A program made the translations under genes and the position numbers. From Paenibacillus cellulosilyticus (lineage in GTDB: Bacteria; Bacillota; Bacilli; Paenibacillales; Paenibacillaceae), in contig NZ_QGTQ01000011.1 in the NCBI RefSeq assembly GCF_003182255.1, forward strand, positions 116,779-180,778: a stretch of DNA of 64,000 nucleotides, given 5' to 3'. The first letter of the stretch is position 1; each line of letters opens with the position of its first letter. The notes under the pieces were generated by a model, which worked only from the letters and a program-made list of their open reading frames with translations, did no database searches and had not been told where the DNA came from. Positions 27,701 through 36,192 of the stretch are shown piece after piece.

Positions 27701-28159
27701 CGTAAGATTCTGATTATTATCGGCTCCGTAAGATAGCAGCGTATTTGCCGCACTGGTGGTACGCGTCTGCGTGCCGTTCAGTTTGATATCCAAGGAGAAC
27801 GAGATTTTATCTCCCGTTACAGCTTCTGCCGGATTCGTGCCTGCGATATGTCCATTGTTGGCATTCCCCGGATTGACTAGCGTAACGTAATCCGTTTGCC
27901 AGACCGCTGAGCTGCTGGATAAAGCCTGCGCCGGATTCAGCTTGTTCTGCTCCTTATACGTGCTGTTCAGCGGGTAATAAGCGACTAAGCTCGATGAGTT
28001 GATTGCATCGGCTGCGTTGACGTAACCATTCGGCAGCCACGCGCTCGAACCTACGATAACGGCCAGCAGCATTAACAACGGCTTACGCATCGCTTGGCGC
28101 CAATTCATCCGTCGTCTTGCACTCATTGCAATTCTCCTTCCGTTTATGCTCATTGTCAT
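21776..28159 (-). CDS. Secreted twin-GH43 multimodular enzyme
   Basis: A 2127-residue exported enzyme. Rough order: signal peptide (1-50), LamG (55-255), atrophied Ig-like (268-350), second LamG (355-565), CHB_HEX-type repeat (570-640), Fn3-like (650-720), GH43 five-blade module 1 (735-1025), F5/8-type carbohydrate-binding module (1030-1160), FIVAR helices (1165-1225), GH43 module 2 (1235-1560), second F5/8 module (1565-1715), Ig-like OmpL47-type repeats (1725-2000), and a FIMAH domain at the C-terminus. Acidic signatures REAPAVV, DFTVFADDDGTAY and RDMLLFVDDDGKAY mark the GH43 modules. It probably cuts arabinan or galactan side chains of pectin; specificity is inference. Two possible starts: ATG 28159/28153 behind AAGGGAGG, and ATG 28126 behind GGAAGGAG, which gives a shorter signal peptide. 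Two copies of TCTAGTGAACAAA lie 42 bases apart upstream. Confidence 0.85.
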   Translation of the reverse strand: MTMSINGRRIAMSARRRMNWRQAMRKPLLMLLAVIVGSSAWLPNGYVNAADAINSSSLVAYYPLNSTYKEQNKLNPAQALSSSSAVWQTDYVTLVNPGNANNGHIAGTNPAEAVTGDKISFSLDIKLNGTQTRTTSAANTLLSYGADNNQNLTLRPYYGSGVSAVVLKQSGVDVVVASFPAPAADMWHNYTISLDGTAGTGKLVVYVDGVKAAEAASNGIGADEIGNGQFRLNRTISTYSNLDSHYRDVRVFKDALNAEAALELANEITGFAWNDLLATVPLTDGLVVRNNLTLFRDANIQWASSDNNVINASTGAVTRPAKGTTAKTVTLTMSWSGFSKGYTVTVPPIDAGDYLIADFDFDDSVSGIVSEGAKASVQGTASYVDSFEGSGKAANISSSFWLNVTKSNGTTPLLAGLTEFTLSYDSKPSGGSGWTFFAAPNTTAQTYLKERYIGVIDVTNAVTVERYNNNGTRAESAKASSGTEWKHVDVVVSAADTKLYMNGELQSTVASGYALADILTASGGILQIGKGNWGSGEYYVGLLDNVEIFDRALSLDDLNEYRVTNIAPTLSPAAGQIYTPVTITHPTGNKYLYYTTDGTDPTLASTPYTGPFEVASGTTVKAAAITPNGSRSEIVSADYYGSEWAATANEFRLNGQDTVNNAKISWPVIAGAEYYEVYRGDVLIGRTAGDTLDEYGLETDKDYTYAVKAIKGGTPIAAAATNTVHTFAYDPSTVTKKKDNYTGADLLGSDNTYGVQAGGTWYHYYYKGVANADTGIVTTSIYEQTGNDGRTYGSDRLLGSFEDMRVESAGYTFNPHTGKVVFTAHEEASGGYTRAAIFIGSVTPGGNDFAATFRGRPYDKDSRDMLLFVDDDGKAYILFATRNNSDIVILGLDASWEQPAAIVNTVFVDKHKESPVILKHEGRYYFFGSTANGWYPSQAEYASAVSLDGQWTPLRPIGNGSSFATQANGTAQWTGTNGRVTFAENGFHWGAQYVDNYKDPMGTYARLFPMVFHNGVATADWFYKLDLDPVYGMIPVQSGLNLSLGKKATDSQGLDASAVTDGADLASSPKVQHSSLGYNIVVDLEQSAQLSEINLTTRVVLGSDAVYRYKLEGSVDNQNWTELVDGSANNVVGFVTNPIADTGHYRYVRLTVNNMINVHTGQGAAWADGIIELAVLGTPYVDKAALQAKYDEMKDAQRGAYTNATWKTITEALDNAKAKLDNESATQWEVDRAVLQIEEAFQWALTVHPDKVVDYTSAGVPVGETWYDTEGNPIQAHGGGFLQQTADDGKPIYYWVGENKIHNGAAFHAVTLYSSRDLINWTYEGDILNSFSQTVKGAEYGLLDNKWERPKLLYNEKTKKYVLYGHWETANSYATSQIAVATADQPAGPYTFLGHWRPGGTLHNWRSDNGIFLDSEFYKSSGIKGTVSADVQADVSQMGYTSRDFTVFADDDGTAYLISAEGHSMRVHRLNDDYTDVDFTTYSYSDPATKAADFESYSFYDDVGREAPAVVRADDGYYMASSGQSGWLPNQGTISYNADLTDPAGWTPVKDNGLIVEQYAFGNNSTYYSQPTNIMKLTNADGTKSYVYMGDRWKPSQLGDSRYVWLPITFNTAAHNASMSYTTGWKLNAANGQVQLPQVSLVSQGKSATITNNDTVTGIEKANDGYAFNLRTSGDSTSFFGGLVGPYAYTIDLGDVYDLARIDVAYRLYNGSEMYHAYQIFGSTDNVNWTELVNNNANTWAGFNSDKLSGQYRYVKLKVNEVRRVDNNALSNSWGSGLVEVQVYAAAAASEAGDTVPPTTTADIPVGWSNADVTATLHAEDAESGVAATYYSVDGGPAQTGETILLTEEGIHTITYWSVDASGNTEEPHAVQVKIDRTASVTSAVQEPAVPDGSNGWYVHPVTVALSSTDSASGVDSIYYSLDDGASWQMYAEPIIVNQDGMTNITYYAVDQAGNKEQSQLLTVQLDQAAPVVLVQGLAGGSYTDDQSVTFAFTVSDSLSGVDANAVAATLDGQPITNGADILFYALPLGEHVVTISAVDQAGNAVVETVSFQTTTSLASLTRLVSLFEANGSIDNQGIANSLQKKLEKNNLESFMNEVNAQSGKHIASEAAAYLLRDAQYLSNLSS

Positions 28160-28222
28160 TAGCCTCCCTTAATAGATGGTAGCGTTTACAATTCTGAATA
28201 TAAGGGGCTTGTCCCTCATAAT

Positions 28223-28277
28223 TCTAGTGAACAAACAGGGCAACTCTATAGTTTCGAGCGGTTATCTAGTGAACAAA
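28223..28277 (-). promoter_or_regulatory. Twin TCTAGTGAACAAA sites upstream of the GH43 gene
   Basis: Identical 13-base sequences at 28223-28235 and 28265-28277, offset by exactly 42 bases (four helical turns). Such direct repeats fit an AraC-type activator. Confidence 0.55.
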
Positions 28278-28302
28278 TTAGATATTAACCATTCTTGCTA
28301 TA

Positions 28303-28336
28303 CAACAAGCGGCCATCAGGCGATGGCCGCTTGTTG
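28303..28336 (-). terminator. Terminator of the GH88 gene
   Basis: Perfect 15-base stem CAACAAGCGGCCATC with a 4-base loop; lies 57 bases after the GH88 stop on the minus strand. The T run is short. Confidence 0.6.
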
Positions 28337-28393
28337 TCGGACTACTTATCGCATAGCGCACGCAGAGCGCATGCAATGCCATCGCTATCCTTC

Positions 28394-29533
28394 CTACCAG
28401 AATAAATCCTCGTAACCGACGAGCTGCGCGATTCCTTCGGCGAAGTAATAATCGCCGTAGATGAGCGGCACATCGATATTTCTGCCCTCTGGGTAATGAC
28501 TCGTCCCGTGCGTGATCAGGCCTTCCTCGTCTTCACGATCCCAAGCGCCGTAATTCTCGTACAGCGACCTTAGAATCCGTTCCCCTGCTTGCGCATACAG
28601 CGAACGTTCCTCGTCTGCGACGAGTCGTGACAACAGCAGCAGCGCCGATGCGCCGCAAGCGCCTGCAGAGGAGTCGCGATGCTTGACGATATCCGGCGGC
28701 AGTCGGAAATCCCAGTGAGGCACATGGTCCTCCGGCAAATTCGCGATGAAATAATGGGCCACCCGCTTCGCCGCCTGCAGATAACGCTCTTCCCCGGTAT
28801 ACTGATAAGCTAACGACATGCCGTACAAAGCCCACGCCGTTCCACGGGACCAGCCCGATGCAGGCGCGAAGCCTTGTCCGCCCAAGGTGTCGACCTTTTC
28901 TCCCGTCTCTGGGTCGAACACCACGATATGATTGACGGACCCGTCCGGGCGAATAAAATGCGCCAGTACCGTATCGGAATGCTGGATCGCAATTTGTTTG
29001 TACCTAGGATCGCCGGTTACCTCGGAAGCCCAGTGCAGCAGAGGCAAATTCATCATGCAATCGATAATCGCCCAGCCTGCATTGTCATCGCCTGGTTTCC
29101 ATGGATTCCAAGCTCGTATGAAACGGCCTCGCGAATTATAACGACCCGCCAGCAAATTCGCCGCGAGCAGGCCACGACGCTTGGCTGAGGGTTCCCCTAA
29201 TATTTTGTAACGGGCTACGCTGGTGAGCGTCCACATAAACCCAATATCATGATCGAGTCGATCATAATCCAAGATGACCTGGTCCAGCTGTTCCTCGCAG
29301 GATGCAGCAAGCGAACCTAACTGCTGATTGTTCGTATCCCGATAAACCAACCACAGCAGCCCCGGCCAGAATCCGGCTGTCCACCAGGATGCCGGCTCCA
29401 ACTGATATTGACCGTTAACACTGGCATGCGGAAACCGATCTCGGATACGCTGACTCGTCCGCGCAACCTTGTCGCTTATTCGATTCCATGCCTCCTTGGA
29501 CCAATCCAGGGGCAATTCGCTCTGATAACTCAT
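28394..29533 (-). CDS. GH88-like unsaturated uronyl hydrolase
   Basis: A 379-residue cytoplasmic alpha/alpha-barrel hydrolase that would remove the unsaturated uronic acid left by lyases at the end of an oligosaccharide. It has the signature LDHDIGFMW (D94-H95-D96) and Asp158 in AIIDCMMNLPLL, the two acidic sites used in the family. The ATG at 29533 is chosen because GGAGGG lies 6 bases upstream; a GTG 18 bases earlier has no site. It follows the logic of a PL11 lyase locus: lyases create the unsaturated ends. The specificity could be glucuronyl or galacturonyl (GH88 or GH105), which I cannot separate here. Confidence 0.88.
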   Translation of the reverse strand: MSYQSELPLDWSKEAWNRISDKVARTSQRIRDRFPHASVNGQYQLEPASWWTAGFWPGLLWLVYRDTNNQQLGSLAASCEEQLDQVILDYDRLDHDIGFMWTLTSVARYKILGEPSAKRRGLLAANLLAGRYNSRGRFIRAWNPWKPGDDNAGWAIIDCMMNLPLLHWASEVTGDPRYKQIAIQHSDTVLAHFIRPDGSVNHIVVFDPETGEKVDTLGGQGFAPASGWSRGTAWALYGMSLAYQYTGEERYLQAAKRVAHYFIANLPEDHVPHWDFRLPPDIVKHRDSSAGACGASALLLLSRLVADEERSLYAQAGERILRSLYENYGAWDREDEEGLITHGTSHYPEGRNIDVPLIYGDYYFAEGIAQLVGYEDLFW

Positions 29534-29885
29534 CCTATCCCTCCATTGCACATCCTTGCATGATCGTTCACTTGATTTAGTTTAGTCGCATGCCGCGACA
29601 CCCTGCTATAGCAACATCCTGCCGTTAGTGAACAAAGCGCACGTATCGCTGTGAATGATTTTGCGCTCTGTCATCCGGTCGATGCGGGAGTCCACATGCC
29701 TCTCCAATGCGCCTTCATGCGCTGCTGATAGCAGTTTTGTACGGTAATCCCTCGTTTGTTCACTCCCGAATGTCTCGATAATTCACCAAACGAAGAACCT
29801 GCCTCTGTTAAGGTTCACACAACACAGGCTATAATGAAGGACACTAGACAACCTTTTTCGTAAACAGCAAGGGGGGCTATCGGAT
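29534..29885. other. Divergent intergenic region with AGTGAACAA sites
   Basis: About 350 bases between the GH88 gene and a membrane AraC gene. It holds TTAGTGAACAAAG (29625-29637) and, inverted, TTTGTTCACT (29755-29764). A TATAAT at 29830-29835 is the likely -10 of the AraC gene; its -35 is weak. No gene seen. Confidence 0.5.
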
Positions 29886-32120
29886 TTGCGCTTGAATAAA
29901 ATCAGACGAAATGATCGACTGTATGTGAAGCTGCTCATCGGTATTACGCTAAGTATTGTCATTGCGGTATTCATCTGCTCTTCTATTTATTACTTCACGT
30001 TCGCGCGGATTCTTCAGAATGAAGCGTTCGAATCCAACCTGGCGAATCTGCAGCAAACCGGGAAGACCGTTGCCAAAATGACGGACAGCGCGCAAACGGT
30101 CGCCTTTCAAATTTATCGGAACAGCACGATCTCCAAGCTGCTCTATTACAACAATCCGAATCCGTTCGATACGCAGGCCGCGATGATCGATTTGAATAAC
30201 TATTTGGTGACGATGCCCTACATTCATTCGATCTATGTCTATAATCCGCTGTCGGGTCGCTACTATATTACGAGCCAGAACGGTCAGAAAGGGATCATTC
30301 CCGAAGACCAGCTCATGGATCAGAGCATTACACAGATTCTAGACCACTATAAGGACTATCAGCCGTTCACGCCCATCCCCCGCCTCATCTCGATGAATGA
30401 ACAAAGCGAGGATGGCACGAGCGTCTATACTTATCTCTGTTATGACGCGGTCGGCGTGAATCAACGAATCAACTCCGCTGTCATCGTCAATATATCGGCT
30501 TCCTGGATTAATCAGGATCTTAACCAACAGCTGGGCGGCAACGATCAAACGCTCTATATCGACGATCGCAATTCGGTTCTGAACGCAAACGATTTAAGTC
30601 CGGTCACGCTCAGCGACGTGGACTATCAAGCGATTGAACATCTTCTGCAGTTCAAGGAGTCCGGTTACCGAGTCGCATCATTCGAAGGCGCCAAATCACT
30701 GATTACGTATACGGCGCCTGACCCCTATAACTGGCAATATGTTCGCATCACGCCTTATAGCGAAATTACGAAGAAGCTGAGCAGCATTCGCTTACGAACG
30801 CTTCTCATTGCATCCGTCGTGCTTGCCGTCGGCGTATTCCTGGCTTGGCTGGTTTCCAAGTTCTTATATGTCCCGATCCATAAAATCGAGAATCAGATGA
30901 GAGCGCTCGAATCGGAGAAACGGAACAGCAGCTATACGCTTCGACAGAATACGATGCGCAAGCTGCTCCATATTCACGATTTCAATGCCGAGATGCAAGC
31001 GGAGAAGCTGAAGAAGATGGGAATCACCTTCGACTTCATGAACCCTTATCGGTTGGCTTATGTGCGCATCGATCAATTCGATTTGCTCAAACAGGAGAAT
31101 CATAAAGATCTGTTAACGTACAAATTCGCCATCATGAATATTGCGACGGAGATTTGCTCCAGACAGTATACGGTCGACTCCATTGATCTGGATGATGACA
31201 GCTTGGTCATGCTGATCAACACGTTCGAGGATCAGCATGAAATCTGGGAAGATCTCGAGCTCATGCTGAAGGACATCCAGAATGCATGCATGGAATATAT
31301 TCGAATCGGACTTACGATTGCATTGACGCCTGTTTCCAAGAGTCCTCGCGAGCTTCAAGCGATGTACAAGCTTGCCAAGGAGGCGTCCAACCAACGGTTC
31401 TTTGCCGGAAGAGGAGCCATTATTGAAGCCGGTCCGCTTCAATCGCACAACAAATACTCGTTCCCGATCGGCAAAGAGAAACGATTGATCGAAGCATTGG
31501 CTGCAGGCAAGATCGAAGAAGCCAAAGCTCTATTCGACACGATCATGCAGGAAACCGTCGGCTATTCTTATTCCGTTGCGCACGCTGCGGCGACCCATAT
31601 CTCCGTTACGCTCGACAATATGCTCATGGAGATCGAACGGAACGGCTCCATTCAGCTTTGCCTTGGTACAGAGTTGATCATTCCGCGTATCGAGCAATAT
31701 GAAACGCTGGAAGAGATGACGAATGCGTTCCATCAGTTCTTTGATCTTCTGAAATCCAAATTCGTCGAGAAGCGCAGCAGCAAACAAGATGATCTAATCC
31801 GTAAGATCAACGAAATCATTACGTCCCAGTTCGACAATGCGAGCTTAAGCCTCAACTACGTGGCCGACGAACTTAAGATGTCCTCGTATCATATCAGCCG
31901 GGTATATCGTCAGCAGACCATGACCACGATCGTCGATACGATCAACGCGGTACGCATTGAGAAGTCCAAAGAACTGCTAGTCGCAACAGAGCTGTCCGTC
32001 ACAGAAATTGCAGAGCGGACAGGCTACACGAACAGCTCGTACTTCCATCGCATCTTCAAGAAAATAATAGGCGTTACCCCTTCGGAGTTCCGGAAAGCAA
32101 ACCAAGGATTGGTCAAATGA
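29886..32120 (+). CDS. Membrane-bound AraC-family regulator (YtdP-like)
   Basis: A 744-residue regulator with an extracellular sensor. Transmembrane helices at about 17-37 and 305-325 flank a sensing domain of about 270 residues. After a linker and a central region with catalytic-looking but unassigned sequence, the C-terminus carries the AraC helix-turn-helix pair (LSLNYVADELKMSSYHISR and TNSSYFHRIFKKIIGVTPSEFR). Start is TTG at 29886 behind AAGGGGGG. It is divergent from GH88 and precedes the minus-strand ABC importer. The AGTGAACAA sites next to it may be its targets. Confidence 0.88.
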   Translation: MRLNKIRRNDRLYVKLLIGITLSIVIAVFICSSIYYFTFARILQNEAFESNLANLQQTGKTVAKMTDSAQTVAFQIYRNSTISKLLYYNNPNPFDTQAAMIDLNNYLVTMPYIHSIYVYNPLSGRYYITSQNGQKGIIPEDQLMDQSITQILDHYKDYQPFTPIPRLISMNEQSEDGTSVYTYLCYDAVGVNQRINSAVIVNISASWINQDLNQQLGGNDQTLYIDDRNSVLNANDLSPVTLSDVDYQAIEHLLQFKESGYRVASFEGAKSLITYTAPDPYNWQYVRITPYSEITKKLSSIRLRTLLIASVVLAVGVFLAWLVSKFLYVPIHKIENQMRALESEKRNSSYTLRQNTMRKLLHIHDFNAEMQAEKLKKMGITFDFMNPYRLAYVRIDQFDLLKQENHKDLLTYKFAIMNIATEICSRQYTVDSIDLDDDSLVMLINTFEDQHEIWEDLELMLKDIQNACMEYIRIGLTIALTPVSKSPRELQAMYKLAKEASNQRFFAGRGAIIEAGPLQSHNKYSFPIGKEKRLIEALAAGKIEEAKALFDTIMQETVGYSYSVAHAAATHISVTLDNMLMEIERNGSIQLCLGTELIIPRIEQYETLEEMTNAFHQFFDLLKSKFVEKRSSKQDDLIRKINEIITSQFDNASLSLNYVADELKMSSYHISRVYRQQTMTTIVDTINAVRIEKSKELLVATELSVTEIAERTGYTNSSYFHRIFKKIIGVTPSEFRKANQGLVK

Positions 32121-32125
32121 AGAAT

Positions 32126-32170
32126 AGCTGCATAATCGGCTTCTCCCTGTCAGAAGCCGATTATGCAGCT
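32126..32170 (+). terminator. Very strong terminator of the AraC gene
   Basis: Perfect 19-base stem AGCTGCATAATCGGCTTCT with a 7-base loop, followed by CTTTGCTTG. It starts 5 bases after the stop. Confidence 0.85.
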
Positions 32171-32190
32171 CTTTGCTTGTCTTCATGACT

Positions 32191-32223
32191 GAAGGGAGAC
32201 GAAGCCCAGCTCCGTCTCCCTTC
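32191..32223. terminator. Second hairpin before the binding-protein gene
   Basis: GAAGGGAGACG/CGTCTCCCTTC stem of 11 bases, followed on the plus strand by CTTTTCCC; shared termination zone of two convergent genes. Confidence 0.5.
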
Positions 32224-32259
32224 CTTTTCCCGTTGTCAATTCCTTATTGCGTTCTGGCT

Positions 32260-33849
32260 TTATTGAATGCCTTTCTCCGACAAATATGCGAGCCATTGTT
32301 TCTTGTAGGCCTCTTGGATCTTCTGAAGGCCCGCTTGGTTCGCCTTATCCATGAATTTCTGGAGTTGACCTTCCAGATCATCGACTTGGCCTGCAACGAT
32401 AGGCTGCAGGTACTGCTTCACCACTTGCTCAAGCGCCGCCCGCTCCGATTGATATTCCGTGTAGTCCTCTGCGAAACCAGTGAAGATGTCCGGCTTCTGG
32501 ATTTTGTCCAGCTCGTCGAAGATGGCCTTCACGCCGTCATAGCTTGGCTCAAACAGCATGAACTCAGGGTTTCTCCAAGCCCAGCCGTTCATCGCTTCAC
32601 GCGCGAAGCCGTTCGTGTTCGCGTCGCCGAGCATTTTGTAGTAACCATCCTCTACCGTGTAGTTCACGCCCTCGATACCGTACTCCGTCAGAAGGTTATA
32701 ACGTTTGTCCGTAACCAATTTCTCATAGAACGCCAGGGCGCGATCAGCGTGCTTGCTGCTGTTCGGGATAGCGAAGCCGTTGTGAATCGGGTGAACAGGC
32801 GTTGCATAACCGTTCGTTACGCCGAATGGCGTGTAGCCAAGCTCCCAATCCGGATGCAGCGACTTCATTTTGCTTGCCGTAGCGTTATAACGCGTCGGGT
32901 TGTCGCCAAGTATCGCAGCGGCCGTACCGTTAGCAATCTTGTCCTGCATCGATTCCGTTTCGTTCAGCTCGTTCTTGGAGAAGTAGCCTTTGTCCACCCA
33001 GCTCTTGAACAGCTTCAGGTCCGCAAGCTGATCCGCAGAGCCCCAGTACGATGTCATTTCGCTTGGCTTATCATAAGAAGCATACAAGCCATATGGCAGC
33101 GCGCCGACATTCTTCCTCTGAACGTCGAGATAAGTGCCGACGAGGCTGTTCAGAATATCCGGTCCGAACGACACCGGCTGCAGCTTCGGCTCATTTTGTT
33201 TAATGCCTTCCAGATACGCTTCGAACGTCTTCATGTCGACAGGCGTCGGCAGATCGTACTTCTTGCGCAGGTCTTCACGCCATACGAATCCGTTCGTTAC
33301 GTATTCCTTATACGTGGATGGTACGGTGTAGATTTTGCCGTCGATCTTAACCGCGTCCCACATATCCTGCGGCACATAAGCTTGCAGCGTAGGCGCTGCC
33401 TTCGGCAGCAGGTCGTCCAGCGCCAGGAATGCGCCTTTCTTCGCGTATTGCTGATACTGCGTCCAGTCTGCTGTGAAGATCAGGTCGACGTTTTGTCCGG
33501 TGGAGAGCAGCAGCTTGTACTTCTGATCCCAGTCCGTCCAAGTCGTATAATTGAACTTGACCGTCGCATTTAAGTCTTCCAACGCCATTTTATTAATTTC
33601 GGCTTCGACCTTGGACAGATCCTTCGGCGCATTGCCGAGCATGTAGAATTGAAGCTCGACTTTCTTGGACGTATCAATGCCTGTCGTCTCTGTTCCTTCG
33701 TTAGAAGCCGTTTCGTTGTTCGTTTTCGTATCCGTGCTCGTATTTCCTGCAGTGCTTGTGTCATTGCTGCTGCCGCATGCTGAGACGAGCGACATTGTCA
33801 TCGCTGTAGTGAGGAGTAGGCCAACCGCTTTCGATTTTTTGCTTACCAT
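32260..33849 (-). CDS. Sugar ABC importer binding lipoprotein
   Basis: A 529-residue extracellular solute-binding lipoprotein (LplA/YtcQ class). The signal peptide ends in the lipobox LVSAC with lipidated Cys25, then a Ser/Thr-rich linker. The mature part has VELQFYMLGNAPKDLSKVEA and TADWTQYQQYAKKGAFLALD (in parts). It would capture an oligosaccharide for the two permeases at 33903-35735, which precede it in the same operon. No ATPase gene is present; such importers use a shared MsmX-type ATPase. A close paralog lies at 36205-37752. Start behind AAAGGGAGG. Confidence 0.93.
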   Translation of the reverse strand: MVSKKSKAVGLLLTTAMTMSLVSACGSSNDTSTAGNTSTDTKTNNETASNEGTETTGIDTSKKVELQFYMLGNAPKDLSKVEAEINKMALEDLNATVKFNYTTWTDWDQKYKLLLSTGQNVDLIFTADWTQYQQYAKKGAFLALDDLLPKAAPTLQAYVPQDMWDAVKIDGKIYTVPSTYKEYVTNGFVWREDLRKKYDLPTPVDMKTFEAYLEGIKQNEPKLQPVSFGPDILNSLVGTYLDVQRKNVGALPYGLYASYDKPSEMTSYWGSADQLADLKLFKSWVDKGYFSKNELNETESMQDKIANGTAAAILGDNPTRYNATASKMKSLHPDWELGYTPFGVTNGYATPVHPIHNGFAIPNSSKHADRALAFYEKLVTDKRYNLLTEYGIEGVNYTVEDGYYKMLGDANTNGFAREAMNGWAWRNPEFMLFEPSYDGVKAIFDELDKIQKPDIFTGFAEDYTEYQSERAALEQVVKQYLQPIVAGQVDDLEGQLQKFMDKANQAGLQKIQEAYKKQWLAYLSEKGIQ

Positions 33850-33902
33850 GTGAATCCTCCCTTTTTATCTAAAACTCTATATGTTAGCTGGATATTCCAG
33901 TT

Positions 33903-34796
33903 CTAACCTTTAACGGCTCCGACAGTCAGCCCTTTAACGAAGTAGCGCTGAATGAACGGATAAAGCAGCAGGATCGGACCGGTTACAACGATGGCCATCG
34001 ACATCTTCATCGTCTCGGAAGGAACGCCCTCCGACAGCGTGACGCCAGCCCCAGCACCGATGCTGTTCAAGAAATTAGAGGTGTTGATGATGTTGTACAA
34101 ATAGAATTGAAGCTGGTATTTGGACGCGTCCGAGATGTACATCGCCGATGAGAACCAGTCATTCCAGTAATGAAGCGCCAGGAATAGACCGATCGTCGCA
34201 AGCCCGGGCACTGCCAGCGGAAGCACAATCCGATAATAGATAACGAAGTCGTTAGCTCCATCGATCTTCGAGGACTCGACAACCTCATCGGGCACCGCAG
34301 AAGTGATGAAGCTTCTCATCAGAATGATAAGGAACGGCGTCATCAGCCCCGGCCAGATGAGGGCGTACATCGAATTGGAGAACTTCAGATAGTTATTGAT
34401 CAGCATGTAGTATGGAACCAAGCCGCCGCCGAACAGTGTCGTGAAGTAGATCACGAAAGCGAAGAAATTGCGGTATTTGAAATCTTTGCGTTGGAGTACG
34501 TAGCCGGCCATCGTCATGAACAGCAAGCCGATCAACGTTCCGACCACGGTTACGAACGCCGTAACGCCGTACGCCCGCAGCACTTCGTCCGGAATTTGAA
34601 AAATAACCTTGTAGCCTTCGAGCGAGAATTCCTTCGGAATTAATCGATAACCATCCGTCATAATGGACGCATTGCTGGACAATGACGCCGACAGAATTAA
34701 TAGGAAGGGCAAGAGGCACATGATACTTCCAGCAAGGACCACGATATAAGCGATCAATCGAAACCATTTCGTCGAGCTGTCTTCTTTAATTTTCAA
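33903..34796 (-). CDS. ABC sugar permease, YtcP/AraQ type
   Basis: A 297-residue inner membrane protein with six helices. The conserved EAA-like loop reads ESSKIDGANDFVIYYRIVLP, and the C-terminal TVGAVKG ending is typical of the partner that pairs with LplB. The start is TTG at 34796 behind GGAGG with 9 bases spacing. It lies 15 bases downstream of the other permease and 53 bases upstream of the binding protein. Confidence 0.92.
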   Translation of the reverse strand: MKIKEDSSTKWFRLIAYIVVLAGSIMCLLPFLLILSASLSSNASIMTDGYRLIPKEFSLEGYKVIFQIPDEVLRAYGVTAFVTVVGTLIGLLFMTMAGYVLQRKDFKYRNFFAFVIYFTTLFGGGLVPYYMLINNYLKFSNSMYALIWPGLMTPFLIILMRSFITSAVPDEVVESSKIDGANDFVIYYRIVLPLAVPGLATIGLFLALHYWNDWFSSAMYISDASKYQLQFYLYNIINTSNFLNSIGAGAGVTLSEGVPSETMKMSMAIVVTGPILLLYPFIQRYFVKGLTVGAVKG

Positions 34797-34811
34797 GCGA
34801 TTGACCCTCCT

Positions 34812-35735
34812 CTAGAACAGCGCATAGTCCTTGTTGATTTTTCGAATAATCGCGTTGACCACCATAATGAGCGTGAAGCCGAACAGCGATTGATACACAC
34901 CGGCCGCCGTTGCCATCCCCATGTCGAACGTAACGCGCAGCGAGCGGTATACATACGTGTCGAGAATGTCTGTCGTGCTGTACAGGAGACCGTTGTTGCC
35001 TACCATTTGATAGAAGAGATCGAATTGTCCCTTCATAATGCTGCCAAGCGCGAACAAGAGCAGAATGACGAACGTATTCTTCAGCATCGGAACCGTAATA
35101 TGCCATGCCCGCTGAAAGGCGTTAGCCCCGTCGATCTTGGCAGCCTCGTAATAATCCTCGCCAATGCCTGTGATCGCAGCCAAATAGATAACCATGCTGT
35201 AGCCGAAGTTCTTCCATAGGTAAAATATAATAATGAAGAAGATCCACAGCTTCGGCTTGCTGTATACGTCCACCGGATCAAAGCCCAGCTGCTGCAATAC
35301 CGAGTTCAATACGCCTTGCTCATAGTTGAATAGATTGAAGACAATAACGCTCAGAATAACGAAGGAAACGAAGTAAGGCAGGAACAGAATCGATTGCGTA
35401 ACCTTCTTGAACACCTTGCCTTTGATCTCGCTGATCAAGATCGCTACCGTTATCGAGAGCACATTGCCCAGCAGAATGAAGACGACATTGTAGCCGATCG
35501 TGTTTAACGTAAGCTCAACAAGCTTGCCCGACTTCCATAGAAACTCGAAATTTTTCAGTCCGACGAAATTCATATGGAACAAACTCTTATTGAAGTCAAA
35601 CTCGACGAACGCGTAATAGATTCCGACCATCGGCAAGTAGTTGTTAATAAAGAAGTACAGCATGGTCGGCAGTAACATGAAGAACAAAATTTTGTTCGTG
35701 TAAAGCTCGCGCAGGATACCTTTTTTCTTGAGCAC
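34812..35735 (-). CDS. ABC sugar permease, LplB type
   Basis: A 307-residue inner membrane permease, first gene of the importer operon. Conserved EAA loop YYEAAKIDGANAFQRAWHITVP. It starts with GTG at 35735 behind GGAGGG. Upstream, AGTGAA-like elements sit at 35854 and 35896, 42 bases apart, so it may share control with the GH43 gene. Confidence 0.92.
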   Translation of the reverse strand: MLKKKGILRELYTNKILFFMLLPTMLYFFINNYLPMVGIYYAFVEFDFNKSLFHMNFVGLKNFEFLWKSGKLVELTLNTIGYNVVFILLGNVLSITVAILISEIKGKVFKKVTQSILFLPYFVSFVILSVIVFNLFNYEQGVLNSVLQQLGFDPVDVYSKPKLWIFFIIIFYLWKNFGYSMVIYLAAITGIGEDYYEAAKIDGANAFQRAWHITVPMLKNTFVILLLFALGSIMKGQFDLFYQMVGNNGLLYSTTDILDTYVYRSLRVTFDMGMATAAGVYQSLFGFTLIMVVNAIIRKINKDYALF

Positions 35736-36008
35736 GTTTCGTCTCCCTCCTTTAAATTTGTAGTTGATTGGATTGTGTTCTTCCCGGGGATGAGTCCGAC
35801 TATAGTGGAATAGCTGATGTGTCCAACTATAGGGGATGCCAATCTTGTCGAATAGTGAAATGATCGATCACTCCTGACAAAACCAGCGTTTGGACAGTGA
35901 ACGATTGTGACTTTTCTACATAAAAGAAGCATTTCGGCCCAATTATGTCCCTCTGGAGCACTTATAGCAGCAGCTTCATAACGAGTGATCTGCTGAATTT
36001 CCACTAGA

Positions 36009-36040
36009 AAGGGCTGCAATTCGATTGAATTGCAGCCCTT
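36009..36040. terminator. Perfect hairpin of uncertain strand
   Basis: Perfect 14-base stem AAGGGCTGCAATTC with loop GATT. It lacks a good T run on either strand and lies between two same-strand genes. Confidence 0.5.
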
Positions 36041-36160
36041 ATGTCCTACTATGAAGCTAGTCTCGTACGCTCAACTCGCGCAGATTGCCCTAATTTCGTG
36101 TCGATTGCTTCAATCGTTCATAGACCGCAGTTTCGTTCACCTCGATAGCAGCGCAAAAAA

Positions 36161-36192
36161 ACGCAGCCGGCTGCTGAATTCGCCGACTGCGT
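36161..36192 (-). terminator. Terminator of the second binding-protein gene
   Basis: Stem ACGCAG.CGGC/GCCGGCTGCGT followed on the minus strand by TTTTTTTGC, just after the stop at 36205. It separates this gene from the importer operon. Confidence 0.8.
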
